Shown: in pieces, positions 42,040 to 51,033 of the stretch
Layout: every line of letters starts with the position of its first letter
Numbering within the stretch: position 1 is the stretch's first letter
The notes under the pieces: model-generated
The model's input: the letters and a program-made list of their open reading frames with translations, nothing else
Database searches by the model: none
What the model was told of the DNA's origin: nothing
NCBI GenBank assembly: GCA_020051695.1
Contig: JAGVQM010000036.1
Span: 1 to 64,000 of the forward strand
DNA: 64,000 bases
DNA from: Candidatus Zixiibacteriota bacterium
GTDB lineage: Bacteria; Zixibacteria; MSB-5A5; WJJR01; JAJRUJ01
Direction: 5' to 3'
Translations under genes and position numbers: made by a program

Positions 42040-43134
42040 GTGAGCATTCTTATCGATAAAAAGACACGGGTCGTCGTCCAGGGCATCACCGGCCGCGACG
42101 GGTCGTTCCACACGCGCGAGATGGTGGCCTATGGCACAAAAGTTGTGGCGGGAGTCACACCGGGCAAAGGCGGCATGGATTTTGAGGGAATCCCCATTTT
42201 CAATACCGTCGCCGAGGCCGTGCAAAAAACCGGGGCCAACACCTCGGTCATTTATGTCCCCGTGGCCTTTGCCATCGACGCAATTTATGAAGCCGCAGAT
42301 GCCGGCTGCGAACTGGTGGTGTGCATCACCGAAGGTGTGCCGGTCGTGGACATGCTGAAGGTGTATCGGTATCTGAAAAACAAGGGCGTGCGGCTGGTCG
42401 GCCCGAACTGCCCCGGCCTGATCACCCCGGGGGTCTGTAAAGTGGGGATTATGCCCGGCCCGATTGTGAAAAAGGGCAATGTCGGCCTGATTTCCCGCTC
42501 CGGCACGCTGACCTATGAAGTGGTACACAACCTCACCCTGCGCGGGATCGGCCAGTCGACCTGCATCGGGATTGGCGGCGATCCGATTATCGGCACGAAT
42601 TTCATCGACTGCCTGCAAATGTTCCAAAATGACAAAGCCACCAGTGCGATTGTCTTAATCGGCGAAATCGGCGGGAACGATGAAGAGGAAGCCGCGCAAT
42701 TCATTAAAAAACACCTGACCAAGCCGGTGGTCGGTTTCATCGCCGGGCGTACTGCCCCTCCGGGCAAGCGGATGGGACATGCCGGTGCCATCATCGCCGG
42801 CGGTTCGGGCACTGCCGCTGAAAAAATCCGGGCTTTCCGCGCGGTGGGCGTGGAAGTGGCTGAAACCCCGGCGGAGGTTGCGGAAATCATCGAAGCTGAA
42901 TTGAAAAAGATTACCGGGAAAAAGACGGTGAAATCCACCGGGCCGAAAATCATCACCGTGCCCCAAAAACAGGCCGCCAAAGGCAAGACCGCACCGAAAG
43001 CGACTCCAAAAAAGAAAGCTGCGTGCGGGAAATCGACCATGAAAACAACACAAAAGACTGCGGCCCGAAAAAAAGCCACCGCCAAAAAACAACCGGCGGC
43101 AAAGAAAAAAACGGCGCCCAAAAAGAAAAAATAA
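42040..43134 (+). CDS. sucD: Succinate-CoA ligase alpha subunit with Lys-rich C-terminal tail
   Basis: This 364-residue protein is a canonical SucD (about 1-290): [15 protein letters not shown] CoA site, [25 protein letters not shown] and the phospho-histidine H247 in RMGHAGAII. Normal family members end near 290. This one continues for about 74 residues with 25 Lys, one Arg and no acidic residue (repeats of the PKKKA, AAKK and TAPK type), like histone H1 or HU-type tails. The tail is in the same frame with no gap, so it is not a frameshift artefact. GTG 42040 follows GGAGG. It is 45 bases after sucC and 13 before ndk. Confidence 0.95.
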   Translation: MSILIDKKTRVVVQGITGRDGSFHTREMVAYGTKVVAGVTPGKGGMDFEGIPIFNTVAEAVQKTGANTSVIYVPVAFAIDAIYEAADAGCELVVCITEGVPVVDMLKVYRYLKNKGVRLVGPNCPGLITPGVCKVGIMPGPIVKKGNVGLISRSGTLTYEVVHNLTLRGIGQSTCIGIGGDPIIGTNFIDCLQMFQNDKATSAIVLIGEIGGNDEEEAAQFIKKHLTKPVVGFIAGRTAPPGKRMGHAGAIIAGGSGTAAEKIRAFRAVGVEVAETPAEVAEIIEAELKKITGKKTVKSTGPKIITVPQKQAAKGKTAPKATPKKKAACGKSTMKTTQKTAARKKATAKKQPAAKKKTAPKKKK

Positions 43135-43147
43135 TCAGGCAGAAGGC

Positions 43148-43573
43148 ATGGAACGGACCTTGCTCATTGTCAAACCCGACGCCACCGCCCGGAACCTGAT
43201 CGGCGAAATCGTACGCCGCGTCGAGTGTTCGGGCTTCACGGTGGAGCAAATCACCAAAACCCGGTTGGGGATGGAACAAGCCCGCCGCTTTTATGCAGTC
43301 CATGAGGGGAAGCCGTTTTTCGCGGGTTTGTGCAGTTATATGTGCTCCGGCCCGATTGTGCCGATGGTGCTGGCGAAAGAAAATGCCGTCTCCGATCTGC
43401 GCGCGCTGATCGGGGCGACCGATCCCCGCCGGGCGGCCTGCGGCACACTGCGCTATGACATCGGCGAGGACAACCAGCGGAATTCGGTCCATGCCTCCGA
43501 TGCACCGGAATCGGCGGAGATAGAAATCGCATTTTTCTTCGGCCGGGAACAACATGCCGCGCCGAGTCATTAA
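43148..43573 (+). CDS. ndk: Nucleoside diphosphate kinase
   Basis: This 141-residue protein begins ERTLLIVKPDATARNLIGEI, carries the catalytic His (about 115) in NSVHASDAPESAEIEIAFFF, and has the GATDPRRA and GTLRYDIG segments. It equalises nucleoside triphosphates through phospho-His. Being next to sucCD fits a role in converting the ATP or GTP formed there. Length is normal. Confidence 0.96.
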   Translation: MERTLLIVKPDATARNLIGEIVRRVECSGFTVEQITKTRLGMEQARRFYAVHEGKPFFAGLCSYMCSGPIVPMVLAKENAVSDLRALIGATDPRRAACGTLRYDIGEDNQRNSVHASDAPESAEIEIAFFFGREQHAAPSH

Positions 43574-43591
43574 ACGACCTGATCGGTTTTG

Positions 43592-44851
43592 ATGAAACTG
43601 GAAGTCCCTTTCGGCAATCGGTGCGAGACGGTGGTCTTTCCGTCCGGAGTCCGGCCGGATAGAATCGGCCGCACCGCGGGCAATTGTATCGATGAAATCG
43701 GCGCCATGTCGGTGGCCATTAAACGCCCGTTGGGTTGCCCCGTTTTGCCGGAGTTTTTGCGGGACGCGGATGAATTGTTGGTGGTGGTCAATGACGGCAC
43801 GCGGGCCACACCGACGGGACTGGTTCTTGAAACCATCTGCGCCCTGGTGCCGGCCCTGCCCCGCGTGAAAATTATCGTCGCCACCGGCTTGCATCGGGCG
43901 CCGACTGAGGACGAGTACCGGCACATCCTCGGCCGCATGTACGACCGCTTCCGCCCGGTTACATTTGCCCACGACGGCAACACGCTGGAAAAGCTGCAGT
44001 GGGTGAAAAACGGTAAGGGCCAGACCCTGATTAATCCGACCCTGGCCGAAGCCGGACATATCCTGGTGATCAACTCGGTGGAGCCGCATTTTTTTGCCGG
44101 ATTCACCGGGGGGCGCAAGTCGTTTCTGCCCGGACTGGCGGGGTATCCGAGTGTGGAAACCTCCCACGCCGGCGCGGTATCGGAAGCGGCTGCGCCGCTG
44201 AAGGTCGAGGGCAATCCGGTCCGCGAATTTATCACTGCCGGGACGGAATTTCTGGATCCGTCGAAGATCTTCGCCATTCAGCTTGTGCTGGATCGATTTG
44301 ACAAAATCGTCATGGCCGCGGCAGGTAATATCGATCAAGCGTTTACAGCCGCTTGCGCGGAAGCAGCAAAATTTTATACTATGCCGGTCAGTCGGCGGTA
44401 CGATATTGTCCTGGCGCAGGTTAGGCCGCCGCTGGATCTCAACCTGTACCAGACGGAAAAGGCATGGGAGCAGGCCAAATATGCCTTAAAACGCGGGGGT
44501 ATTCTGATTTGCGTCTCGGCCTGCACGCAGGGTATCGGTTCGACGTTTTATAAAAATCTGGGTGAGAAATATCCGGACCATACAGGGTGGCTGGGATTGG
44601 CCGATCGGCCGTACGAAATGGGACTGCACAAGCTGGTCCGGACCGCCAGGATGTGGGGACGCGGGGAATTGTGGCTGGTTTCGGAAATCGATGCCCCGTC
44701 CGCCCGCACCTTCCGGTACACGCCAAAGCCATCGGTACAGGCAGCCATAGACGATGCCTTCAGGATCAAGGGACATGAGGCCTCGGTACTGATTATCGAC
44801 GATGCCGCCCTGACCGTTCCGATTTTCGCAGAGCAAGGGAATTTCACATAA
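43592..44851 (+). CDS. LarA-like nickel-dependent lactate racemase family protein
   Basis: This 419-residue protein has VVVNDGTRATP (about 65-75), IIVATGLHRAPTEDE (about 94-108), FAHDG and the signature NSVEPHFFAGFTGGRKSFLPGLAG (about 151-174). That signature includes the lysine that bears the nickel-pincer cofactor in LarA, plus catalytic His residues. Known LarA homologues racemise or epimerise various 2-hydroxyacids. The cofactor genes larB, larC and larE are not in the window. It sits between ndk and mdh, which hints at a 2-hydroxyacid (malate or lactate) substrate. ATG 43592 is used; the preceding TTG also fits, and no Shine-Dalgarno is seen. Confidence 0.82.
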   Translation: MKLEVPFGNRCETVVFPSGVRPDRIGRTAGNCIDEIGAMSVAIKRPLGCPVLPEFLRDADELLVVVNDGTRATPTGLVLETICALVPALPRVKIIVATGLHRAPTEDEYRHILGRMYDRFRPVTFAHDGNTLEKLQWVKNGKGQTLINPTLAEAGHILVINSVEPHFFAGFTGGRKSFLPGLAGYPSVETSHAGAVSEAAAPLKVEGNPVREFITAGTEFLDPSKIFAIQLVLDRFDKIVMAAAGNIDQAFTAACAEAAKFYTMPVSRRYDIVLAQVRPPLDLNLYQTEKAWEQAKYALKRGGILICVSACTQGIGSTFYKNLGEKYPDHTGWLGLADRPYEMGLHKLVRTARMWGRGELWLVSEIDAPSARTFRYTPKPSVQAAIDDAFRIKGHEASVLIIDDAALTVPIFAEQGNFT

Positions 44852-44871
44852 TCATTCGGAGGGACTGTAGC

Positions 44872-45801
44872 ATGCGTAACAAAATTACTGTAGTCGGCGC
44901 CGGACATGTCGGCGAGACGACCGCCAGTTTTCTGGCCGAAGCCAACATGGGCAACATCGTCCTGATCGACGTGGTCCCGGATATGCCGCAGGGCAAAGGG
45001 CTGGACCAGTCACAGGCCGGCCCCGTGCGCGGGTATGACGTATTTGTGCAAGGTACCAACAACTATGCCGACACCAAAAATTCCGACCTGGTGATTATCA
45101 CCGCGGGGATGGCCCGCAAGCCGGGGATGTCCCGCGAGGACTTGTTCACCTCCAACCAGAAGATCATGGACGCGGTGCTGGACGGCATCCTGCCCCACAA
45201 CCCAAACACCAAGCTGCTGGTCGTGACCAATCCACTGGATATCATGACCTACCACGCCTTCAAGCGTTCCGGCTTCCCGGCCAACCGCGTGTTCGGCCAG
45301 GCCGGCATTCTGGATTCGACCCGTTTCCGCTGTTTCATCGCGATGGAACTGGGGGTGTCGATGCGCGACGTGCAGGCGATGGTGCTGGGCGGCCACGGCG
45401 ATACGATGGTGCCTCTCCCCGCCTATACGACGGTCGCCGGTATCCCGGTTACCGAGCTGATCAAGAAAGATCGGCTGGATCAAATCGTCGACCGCACGCG
45501 CAACGGCGGCGGCGAAATCGTCAAGCTGCTCAAGACCGGCTCGGCCTACTGGGCCCCGGCGGCGGCCACGGTGGAGATGGCCGATGCGGTCCTGAACGAC
45601 TGCAAGCGTGTCCTCCCCTGTTCGGCGTACATCAAGGGCCAGTATGGCATCGACGATATTTATATCGGTGTGCCGATCACCCTTGGCGCCAACGGCGTGG
45701 AAAAAATCTGGGAACTGAAGCTTTCCGCCGCCGACCTTAAGCTGCTGCAGGACTCAGCGGCCACCTACAAGGAACATTTAAAAATTCTGGGTTACAAGTA
45801 A
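44872..45801 (+). CDS. mdh: Malate dehydrogenase
   Basis: This 309-residue NAD-dependent enzyme has the Rossmann GAGHVGETTASFLAE (about 8-22), IDVVPDMPQGKGLD, the catalytic loop TAGMARKPGMSREDL with substrate-binding Arg residues, NPLDIMTYHAF, LDSTRFRCFIA and the catalytic His in LGGHGDTMVP. It is of the lactate-dehydrogenase-like MDH type (MMSRE in place of QEGE). It oxidises malate to oxaloacetate. GGAGGG precedes the ATG. It is last of the suc cluster, with a terminator 25 bases later. Confidence 0.95.
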   Translation: MRNKITVVGAGHVGETTASFLAEANMGNIVLIDVVPDMPQGKGLDQSQAGPVRGYDVFVQGTNNYADTKNSDLVIITAGMARKPGMSREDLFTSNQKIMDAVLDGILPHNPNTKLLVVTNPLDIMTYHAFKRSGFPANRVFGQAGILDSTRFRCFIAMELGVSMRDVQAMVLGGHGDTMVPLPAYTTVAGIPVTELIKKDRLDQIVDRTRNGGGEIVKLLKTGSAYWAPAAATVEMADAVLNDCKRVLPCSAYIKGQYGIDDIYIGVPITLGANGVEKIWELKLSAADLKLLQDSAATYKEHLKILGYK

Positions 45802-45825
45802 AACCCGAGTGGCGATATCCGGTGA

Positions 45826-45857
45826 GGATGCAGCACAAAGCTGCATCCCCACTTTTT
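45826..45857 (+). terminator. Terminator after mdh
   Basis: Nine-base stem GGATGCAGC (45826-45834) / GCTGCATCC (45840-45848), loop ACAAA, then CCAC and TTTTT. Ends the sucC-mdh transcription unit and separates icd. Confidence 0.85.
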
Positions 45858-45943
45858 CCGATCCGGCGAGGACAAACAACTCATGCAATGATTAGGAAAA
45901 CAGTCGCGCGAATACACATACGACAAAGAACAGGGCAATATAC

Positions 45944-45991
45944 CATACATCAGATTTTTCCGCGACGTGCCATTCCATGATCATACATCAG
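45944..45991. repeat. Two direct copies of CATACATCAG upstream of icd
   Basis: The 10-mer occurs at 45944-45953 and 45982-45991, 38 bases apart start to start, in the 186-base AT-rich gap between the mdh terminator and icd. It could be a regulator site; no clear promoter hexamers were found here. Confidence 0.45.
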
Positions 45992-46043
45992 CCAAATCAT
46001 TCATCTGCAAAATAAAAAAATCCAACATACACTGGAGGGCAGC

Positions 46044-47294
46044 ATGGCAGCGAAATTTAAAAAGATCACCCCGCCGAAAGACGGGATCCCGATCACCATT
46101 GCCGGCAACAAGCTGAAAGTCCCCAATAATCCAATTATCCCGGTCATCGAAGGTGACGGCATCGGGCGGGACATCATGAAAGCCACCCGCCGCGTCATCG
46201 ATGCCGCCGTGGAAAAAAGTTACAGCGGCAAGAAGAAGATCGCCTGGTGTGATATCTACGCCGGAGAAGCGGCAATGCCGGTGTATGGTGAAGTGCTGCC
46301 CGCCGAGACAATCAAAGCCATCAAAGAATATCTGGTGGCCCTGAAAGGCCCGCTGACCACGCCGATCGGCGGCGGATTTCGCAGTCTGAATGTGACCCTG
46401 CGCCAGGTGATGGACCTGTATGCGTGCGTCCGACCGGTCCGCTATTTCCCGGGTGTCCCGGCGCCGGTGACCCATCCGGAAAAAATGAATGTGATCATTT
46501 TCCGTGAAAACACCGAGGACGTCTATGCCGGCATTGAATGGCGCAAAGGCACCAAAGAAGCCAAACAGCTCATCAAATACATCAAGGATGAATTCGGGAT
46601 CAAGATCCGCACGGACTCGGGCATCGGCATCAAGCCGATATCCGTCACCGGGACACAGCGGCTGGTCCGCAAGGCCATCACCTATGCCATCACCCACAAT
46701 CGGCCGTCGGTCACCATCGTGCACAAAGGCAACATCATGAAATACACGGAGGGCGCTTTCCGCGACTGGGGCTACGAGCTGGCGAAAAAGGAATTCGGGG
46801 ACAAGACCATCACCGAGGACGAACTCTGGTCGAAACACAACGGCAAGGCCCCCAAGGGCAAAGTGATTATCAAAGACCGGATTGCCGATTCGATGCTGCA
46901 GCAGATCCTGACCCGCACCGACGAGTACGATGTCATCGCCACGCCGAACCTCAACGGCGATTACCTGTCGGACGCCTGCGCGGCGCAGGTCGGCGGGCTG
47001 GGGATGGCCCCCGGCGCGAACATGGGCGATTTTATCGGGCTGTTTGAGGCCACCCACGGGACGGCACCGAAATACGCCGACAAGGACATGGTTAACCCCG
47101 GGTCACTGATTCTCTCGGCAGTGATGATGCTGGAGTACCTGGGCTGGAAAGAAGCCGCCATTATGGTCGAGAAGGCCATCGAAAAGACCATCATCAACAA
47201 AACCGTAACTTATGATCTGGAACGGCAGATGCAGGGCGCCACAAAGGTCTCGACCTCGGAATACGGCAGCTGGATCATCAAGAATATGATTTGA
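46044..47294 (+). CDS. icd: Isocitrate dehydrogenase (NADP-dependent type)
   Basis: This 416-residue protein has [19 protein letters not shown] (about 28-46), [33 protein letters not shown] with the substrate Ser/Arg residues, and [16 protein letters not shown]. Later come the metal Asp residues in [19 protein letters not shown] and the cofactor segment [19 protein letters not shown], whose Lys/Tyr-type pattern resembles NADP enzymes. It decarboxylates isocitrate to 2-oxoglutarate. GGAGGG precedes ATG 46044. It stands alone after the mdh terminator and before efp. Confidence 0.95.
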   Translation: MAAKFKKITPPKDGIPITIAGNKLKVPNNPIIPVIEGDGIGRDIMKATRRVIDAAVEKSYSGKKKIAWCDIYAGEAAMPVYGEVLPAETIKAIKEYLVALKGPLTTPIGGGFRSLNVTLRQVMDLYACVRPVRYFPGVPAPVTHPEKMNVIIFRENTEDVYAGIEWRKGTKEAKQLIKYIKDEFGIKIRTDSGIGIKPISVTGTQRLVRKAITYAITHNRPSVTIVHKGNIMKYTEGAFRDWGYELAKKEFGDKTITEDELWSKHNGKAPKGKVIIKDRIADSMLQQILTRTDEYDVIATPNLNGDYLSDACAAQVGGLGMAPGANMGDFIGLFEATHGTAPKYADKDMVNPGSLILSAVMMLEYLGWKEAAIMVEKAIEKTIINKTVTYDLERQMQGATKVSTSEYGSWIIKNMI

Positions 47295-47314
47295 ACCGCA
47301 GAATAACACAAAGT

Positions 47315-47370
47315 CCGGCTTGAATGTTCTGGCGCCGATACGTATGATATGAGGGAAAATATCAAGCCGG
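47315..47370 (+). other. Long-range inverted repeat in the efp leader
   Basis: CCGGCTTGA (47315-47323) can pair with TCAAGCCGG (47362-47370), a 9-bp stem closing a 38-base loop, 58 bases before the efp ATG. No T-run follows, so it is not a simple terminator. It may be a structured leader or chance. Confidence 0.35.
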
Positions 47371-47427
47371 CGGGATGCGCCGAACGGCGGCACCCGGGCT
47401 CGAACTGAAGGTGACACAGGTGAGCAG

Positions 47428-47985
47428 ATGATTTCGACATCACAATTTCGCAAGGGGCTGAAACTGAAAGTGGACGGTGAGTTGTGGGTCATCGTCGATT
47501 TTCAGAACGCCCGCACCGCCCAGCGGCGGGCCAAATACACCACCAGACTGAAAAACATCAAAACCGGTGCGGTCGTCGAGAAAATGTTTGCCTCGGGGGA
47601 AACCTTCGAGCAGCCGGATTTTGAAGAACGCAGGATGCAGTATATGTACACCGACGGTGAACACTGGCACTTCATGGACTCGGCGACCTATGACCAGTTT
47701 CGCCTGAACCGGGACCAGCTCGGTGGCGTCGAGGACTTCCTGATGGAAAACGAGGAATACAAAATCCTCTTTTTCGAGGGCGAACCGCTGGATGTGGATA
47801 TGCCTACCTCGGTCGTACTGGAGGTCATCGAGGCCGAACCGGCAGCCAAGGGCGACACGGTCTCCAACCTGACCAAGGGCGCCAAAGTGGCCACCGGCCT
47901 GGAAATCAAGGTCCCGGCGTTTATCAAAGTCGGTGACAGGGTCAAGATCGATACGCGCACCAAGGAGTATCTCGAACGGGTCTAG
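47428..47985 (+). CDS. efp: Elongation factor P
   Basis: This 185-residue protein has the three-domain EF-P plan: ISTSQFRKGLKLKVDGELWVI, the R/K loop KNIKTGAVVEKMF, and the C-terminal ATGLEIKVPAFIKVGDRVKIDTRTKEYLERV. It relieves ribosome stalling at polyproline. The loop that carries the modified residue reads FQNARTAQRRAKYTT, without the Lys-Pro-Gly-Lys-Gly pattern; Arg or other residues stand near the tip, so the modification route is unclear. GGTGAG precedes the ATG. A strong terminator follows. Confidence 0.94.
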   Translation: MISTSQFRKGLKLKVDGELWVIVDFQNARTAQRRAKYTTRLKNIKTGAVVEKMFASGETFEQPDFEERRMQYMYTDGEHWHFMDSATYDQFRLNRDQLGGVEDFLMENEEYKILFFEGEPLDVDMPTSVVLEVIEAEPAAKGDTVSNLTKGAKVATGLEIKVPAFIKVGDRVKIDTRTKEYLERV

Positions 47986-48015
47986 CATTAGGCACGTGAC
48001 AATTATCAACACACA

Positions 48016-48052
48016 CGGCCCCGCCGAAAAAATTGCCGGGGCCGTTTTTTTT
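48016..48052 (+). terminator. Terminator after efp
   Basis: Stem CGGCCCCG (48016-48023) / CGGGGCCG (48037-48044) followed by eight T (48045-48052). A strong Rho-independent terminator, 31 bases after the efp stop. Confidence 0.9.
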
Positions 48053-48090
48053 GTGCTTGGACGAGCGCGCAAAAAAACCTTGTTTCCCGC

Positions 48091-48843
48091 ATGAAAAAAA
48101 TCACGCGCAAAAACACTCCCTTTCCCCCGGGACCGGCGGCCACCGGCGAGTTGTTTGCCCCGGAAACGGCAGCCGATACGGAAACGGCAAAAATCGCTGC
48201 GCCCGCCGGCCGAATCGGCACCGATGAATCCGGCAAAGGCGATTATTTCGGCCCGTTGGTGGTGGCGGCAGTCTGGGCCAATTCAATGATCGAAGACAAA
48301 CTCCTCGGCTGGGGTGTCCGCGACTCCAAAAAACTCACCGACAAACGCGTAGTGGACCTGGCCGCGCAAATTATGGTGGAAATCCCACACGCCGTGGTGA
48401 TTATCGGACCGGAGAAGTACAACGAGTTGTATGCCAAGATCCGCAATCTGAACCGGCTGCTGGCCTGGGCGCACGCGCGGGCGATTGAAAACCTGCTGGA
48501 GGACGTCGCCTGTGACATGGTGATCGCCGACAAATTCGGCGACGAAAAATACATAAAAGACGCGCTGTTGCAAAAAGGCCGTGAGGTCACCCTGATCCAG
48601 CAGGTCCGTGCCGAATCCGACGCCGCGGTGGCGGCCGCGTCAGTTGTCGCCCGCGCCAATTTTTTAGAGCGGCTGGCCGTGTTGTCCAGGGCGGTCGGCG
48701 TGGAATTGCGCAAAGGCGCGTCGGATCTGGTCGATCAGGCAGGTGTGCAGGTTCTGCGGGCGGGTGGCGAGGACAAGCTGCGCGGAGTTGCCAAATGGCA
48801 CTTCAAAAATACGCAAAAGATCCTGCACTTGAACAAGCCCTGA
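48091..48843 (+). CDS. rnhC: Ribonuclease HIII-type, lacking the usual N-terminal domain
   Basis: This 250-residue protein has a type 2 RNase H core with GTDESGKGDYFGPLVVAAVW (catalytic Asp and Glu, about 42-61; the DESGKGDYFG form is specific to HIII), RDSKKLTD, MVIADKFGDEKY and VRAESDAAVAAASVVAR. It removes RNA from RNA/DNA hybrids. Typical RNase HIII is near 300 residues with an N-terminal TBP-like domain; here only about 40 low-complexity residues precede the core. No Shine-Dalgarno is seen. Its 3' end overlaps the next gene by 49 bases. Confidence 0.87.
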   Translation: MKKITRKNTPFPPGPAATGELFAPETAADTETAKIAAPAGRIGTDESGKGDYFGPLVVAAVWANSMIEDKLLGWGVRDSKKLTDKRVVDLAAQIMVEIPHAVVIIGPEKYNELYAKIRNLNRLLAWAHARAIENLLEDVACDMVIADKFGDEKYIKDALLQKGREVTLIQQVRAESDAAVAAASVVARANFLERLAVLSRAVGVELRKGASDLVDQAGVQVLRAGGEDKLRGVAKWHFKNTQKILHLNKP

Positions 48844-49658
48844 TCAAGCTCGCGGGCGACCACCGTTCCGGGGCCACCGCTGTGGCCCGCGCCGTGCTTC
48901 GGCTGGTCGAGAAAACCGTGGGAACAGCGGCAGAGCAGTCGGCCACGGAGCGGCAACAGCTCGTTGCCGCCATCTTCGCCCGCGTCATCGCCGCGCACCC
49001 GCAAATGGGGATCCTCTACTATCTTAACGAGATGTTCGGCAACCTCAGCACGCTCGATCCCTCGACGGTCAGAAAACTCATCCGCGAAACAGTCTCCGGC
49101 ATCAGGGAACAACAGTGTAATAATGCACTGGCCTTCGCCGCGCAGATTTCTCGCGGCGCGCGAATTATCACGGTATCGTCTTCCAGTGCCGTCGCCTGGG
49201 CGTTAATCCAGGCAGCGCCGAAAAAAATACAGGTCATCATCGCCGAATCCCGCCCCAAGAACGAAGGGCGGGCGCTGGCGCGGAAATTGCACGATCAGGG
49301 ACTGGCCGCAACACTCATCGTAGATGCCGCCCTGGGCCTGCTTGTCTCGGAATGTGATGTGGTGCTGGTGGGAGCCGATGCGGTAACGCCGGAATATTTC
49401 GTCAACAAAATCGGCACACTGGCGTTATGCCGGCTGGCCCGGGACAACGACACGCCCGTATTCGTGCTGAGCGACACCTACCGTCTGCTGAAAACAGACA
49501 CCCTTCCCCGCCGGCAGGTCAATCATCCGGCGCGTGAAGTTGTTGCCGGCGCGCAACCGTACGCCGTCGATAACCGTTACTTTGATTTTATTCCGTTGAA
49601 ACTGGCAGTCCGAATTATCTGCAACGGCAGGATACTGACCCCCGGCAGACTATTCTAA
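48795..49658 (+). CDS. IF-2B (eIF-2B alpha/MtnA superfamily) protein
   Basis: This 287-residue protein has an N-terminal helical domain (about 1-110) and a Rossmann-like C-terminal domain with IITVSSSSAVAWAL, IIAESRPKNEGRALARKL (about 150-167) and VLVGADAVTPEYFVNKIGTLAL (about 190-211). These define the eIF-2B/methylthioribose-1-phosphate isomerase/ribose-1,5-bisphosphate isomerase superfamily. The lack of the MtnA-specific Cys/Asp pattern makes a sugar-phosphate isomerase of unknown substrate the safest call. It overlaps rnhC by 49 bases and converges with the CCA gene, with a nine-base overlap. Confidence 0.8.
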   Translation: MALQKYAKDPALEQALIKLAGDHRSGATAVARAVLRLVEKTVGTAAEQSATERQQLVAAIFARVIAAHPQMGILYYLNEMFGNLSTLDPSTVRKLIRETVSGIREQQCNNALAFAAQISRGARIITVSSSSAVAWALIQAAPKKIQVIIAESRPKNEGRALARKLHDQGLAATLIVDAALGLLVSECDVVLVGADAVTPEYFVNKIGTLALCRLARDNDTPVFVLSDTYRLLKTDTLPRRQVNHPAREVVAGAQPYAVDNRYFDFIPLKLAVRIICNGRILTPGRLF

Positions 49659-51026
49659 ATCATACCGCGCATTAAATTCGGCGGCAAGGGAAAGCAACGA
49701 TTCCCGTGTATTCAGCGCAGGATCATCCAGGACCTGTTCCATCAGGTAATGGAGGATAGCGCCCAGCCGGGGGCCGGGCTGCAAATTGAGTTGGGCCATC
49801 AAAATGGCGCCGTCAACGGCCAGATCACTCAACCCGAACGGAGGTTTGCGTGCTAATTCATCGCGGATGCGCTGTTCCAGTTCATCGACATCCTCTGTCT
49901 TTCCACCCATACCCTGTGCAATGACATCCGCCCGCCGGAGGTTGAGCAAATCAAGAACCAGGTCCTGCCCCATGCGGCGAATCAGCCGGCGCATACCCTT
50001 GTCGGTTACCTCGGTGGTGAACATATGCCGGTCGACCAGCGCGACCACCCGGTCGATAAAATCGTTGGAGTACCGCAAACGTTTCAGGATTATTTTGGCC
50101 GTCCGCGCGCCTTTTTTCTCATGCCCATAAAACGTGGCCTTGTCGCCCTCGACCTGTTTGGCCTGGGGTTTGTTGATATCATGCAATAACGCCGCCCATT
50201 TCAAGTGCAGCGCACCGGGAGCTTCATCCACTGCACGCAGTGAATGTTCAAAAACATCGTAGGCATGGTATCCCCCGGGTTGATCGACCCCGGCGCAGAG
50301 GTCCAATTCCGGCAGGATCAATTTCAGCATCCCGACGGTATGCAGCAATCTCAAACCGACCGAGGGCTGCCGTGCTTTCAGCAGCAGTTTGTTCAGTTCC
50401 TCGGCAATCCGTTCGGCCGATACAGTTTCAATCAAGGCCGCGTGTTTGGCAATCGCCGCCAGTGTTTTCTCTTCGATGACAAATTCAAAGCGCGCGGCGA
50501 ACTGCACGGCGCGCAACATCCGAAGAGGGTCTTCCAGAAACGCCTGTTCGCTGATAAACCTGATCCGCTGAGCAGCCAGATCGTCCCGGCCGCCGGCAGG
50601 ATCGACGATTTCGCCGGTGACCACATTCCGGGCCAGGGCGTTGATGGTAAAATCCCGCCGCAGGAGGTCGTCCTCAACCGGGCAGGTATGGTCAAAATCG
50701 ACGGCGAAATCTGTATGCCCGACCCCGGTGGAATGTTCTTTGCGCGGCAGGGCGATATCATAAGTCACCGGCGCAGCATCCGCAGGATACGGCGGCGTGA
50801 ATTTGACCACACCAAATGATTTGCCCACCAAATCCACACGGCCATCTTTTTTCAACCCGGCAATCAGTTCCTCGAGGGGAATACCCGTGACCAGGTAATC
50901 GAAGTCTTTGCTTGGCTGAGCAATGCCGAGCAAGCGGTCCCGGACCTGGCCGCCGACCTCATAGACCTGCCCCCGCTCGCATAATTGTGTCAGCCAGTCG
51001 GGGCGAGTGTGGGGATTTGTTTTCAT
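49650..51026 (-). CDS. tRNA nucleotidyltransferase / poly(A) polymerase family with HD domain
   Basis: This 458-residue protein has the class II nucleotidyltransferase head VYEVGGQVRDRLLGIAQPSKDFDYLVTGIP (catalytic Asp pair, about 22-51), DDLLRRDFTINALA and the RFISEQAFLEDPLRMLRAVQFAARF RNA-binding/neck region. An HD domain follows with LLHDINKP and GHEKKGARTAKIIL. The HD fusion is typical of CCA-adding enzymes. It matures or repairs tRNA 3' ends. ATG 51026 lacks a Shine-Dalgarno; a -10-like TATTTT lies seven bases upstream, so it may be leaderless. The earlier TTG 51065 lies outside the predicted transcript. Confidence 0.88.
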   Translation of the reverse strand: MKTNPHTRPDWLTQLCERGQVYEVGGQVRDRLLGIAQPSKDFDYLVTGIPLEELIAGLKKDGRVDLVGKSFGVVKFTPPYPADAAPVTYDIALPRKEHSTGVGHTDFAVDFDHTCPVEDDLLRRDFTINALARNVVTGEIVDPAGGRDDLAAQRIRFISEQAFLEDPLRMLRAVQFAARFEFVIEEKTLAAIAKHAALIETVSAERIAEELNKLLLKARQPSVGLRLLHTVGMLKLILPELDLCAGVDQPGGYHAYDVFEHSLRAVDEAPGALHLKWAALLHDINKPQAKQVEGDKATFYGHEKKGARTAKIILKRLRYSNDFIDRVVALVDRHMFTTEVTDKGMRRLIRRMGQDLVLDLLNLRRADVIAQGMGGKTEDVDELEQRIRDELARKPPFGLSDLAVDGAILMAQLNLQPGPRLGAILHYLMEQVLDDPALNTRESLLSLAAEFNARYDLE

Positions 51027-51033
51027 CGGCGCA

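Noticed and set aside
42953-44338. Long antisense open frame (461 codons) opposite ndk and the larA-like gene
   Set aside because: It is the mirror frame of GC-rich coding sequence; it shows no family features, and the sense strand has clear homologues across the full length.
45889-45981. A 30-codon frame upstream of icd considered as a leader peptide
   Set aside because: No Shine-Dalgarno and no run of regulatory codons; composition is like AT-rich non-coding sequence.
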